From an uncultured Collinsella sp. (GTDB taxonomy: Bacteria > Actinomycetota > Coriobacteriia > Coriobacteriales > Coriobacteriaceae), in NCBI GenBank assembly GCA_902489955.1, contig CABUBY010000017.1, positions 1-22,272 on the forward strand: 22,272 nucleotides of DNA. The letters are read 5' to 3'. Shown in pieces: positions 22,184 to 22,272 of this stretch. The notes below the pieces were generated by a model. The model worked only from the letters and a program-made list of their open reading frames with translations. It was not told the DNA's origin and did not search any database. Every line of letters starts with the position of its first letter. Position 1 is the stretch's first letter. A program made the position numbers and the translations under genes.

Positions 22184-22272
22184 GAATGCCCATGTCGTCG
22201 ATCCGTCTGTCGAGCTTGACGGTGTCGTCGACGTCCTGATCGACGGTGACAAGATCGCCGAGGTCGGCGAGA
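22167..22272 (+). CDS. pyrC: Dihydroorotase, N-terminal end (partial)
   Basis: ATG 22167 lies eight bases after GGAGG (22154-22158), inside pyrB. The 35 residues in view, MALLLKNAHVVDPSVELDGV followed by VDVLIDGDKIAEVGE, show the N-terminal beta-sandwich of amidohydrolases: a LLxNaxVvDP opening, then a DVLIxdGKIaxVG strand pair. The metal ligands (HxH) lie beyond the window. Dihydroorotase directly after aspartate carbamoyltransferase is the usual order, and together with pyrR this supports PyrC of the long, class I type. Confidence 0.85.
   Translation, partial: MALLLKNAHVVDPSVELDGVVDVLIDGDKIAEVGE

Noticed and set aside
1..22272. Search by eye for CRISPR repeats, tRNA cloverleafs, prophage genes and toxin-antitoxin pairs
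   Set aside because: Nothing with the required repeat spacing, T-loop pattern or gene pairs was seen. Short or divergent cases could be missed without a computed scan.

Overview
This window reads like a chromosomal core region of a high-GC, fermentative, Gram-positive anaerobe. The gene content, the frequent GTG/TTG starts, the AdhE and the Cys4 form of ribosomal protein L28 suggest a Coriobacteriia actinomycete, most likely Collinsella or a close relative. That genus call comes from recollection and was not checked by a search. I saw no CRISPR array, tRNA, rRNA, prophage or large mobile island.

Layout. (1) 1-164 is the tail of rnhB, followed by a strong terminator. (2) 354-5563 is a tightly packed plus-strand run, yraN-yifB/comM-dprA-trmFO-xerC, for DNA uptake and processing, tRNA modification and chromosome dimer resolution; neighbouring genes overlap or lie less than 20 bases apart. 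(3) 5613-7484 is rpsB-tsf with its own promoter, a structured leader and a terminator. (4) 7544-15895 is one eight-gene run, pyrH-frr-uppS-cdsA-dxr-rseP-ispG-proS, with no internal terminator and gaps of 0-25 bases. It joins UMP kinase, ribosome recycling, two MEP isoprenoid enzymes, undecaprenyl-PP synthase, CDP-diacylglycerol synthase, a site-2 protease and prolyl-tRNA synthetase. Blocks 1-4 follow the Bacillus-type order rnhB..dprA..trmFO-xerC..rpsB-tsf-pyrH-frr-uppS-cdsA-dxr-rseP..proS, without topA, clpQY, codY and polC. (5) 16073-19486 on the minus strand holds adhE and a small phosphotransferase. (6) 19487-20649 is the only accessory-looking stretch. It has an adhE promoter with two LacI-type operators, a 263-bp palindrome-ended element carrying a transposase fragment, isolated rpmB on the minus strand, and a transcription attenuator. 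(7) 20650-22272 is the start of a pyrimidine operon, pyrR-pyrB-pyrC.

Most of the window is ordinary housekeeping. The points that deserve a second look are: a winged-helix-like insertion of about 100 residues in the cytosolic loop of RseP; the REPIN/RAYT-like remnant next to the adhE promoter and the rpmB terminator; the adhE-linked phosphotransferase frame, which has no usable start codon; xerC, which appears to start at AUA over the trmFO stop; and the pyrR leader, whose hexaloop hairpin competes directly with the terminator. I found no convincing wholly new multi-gene system.
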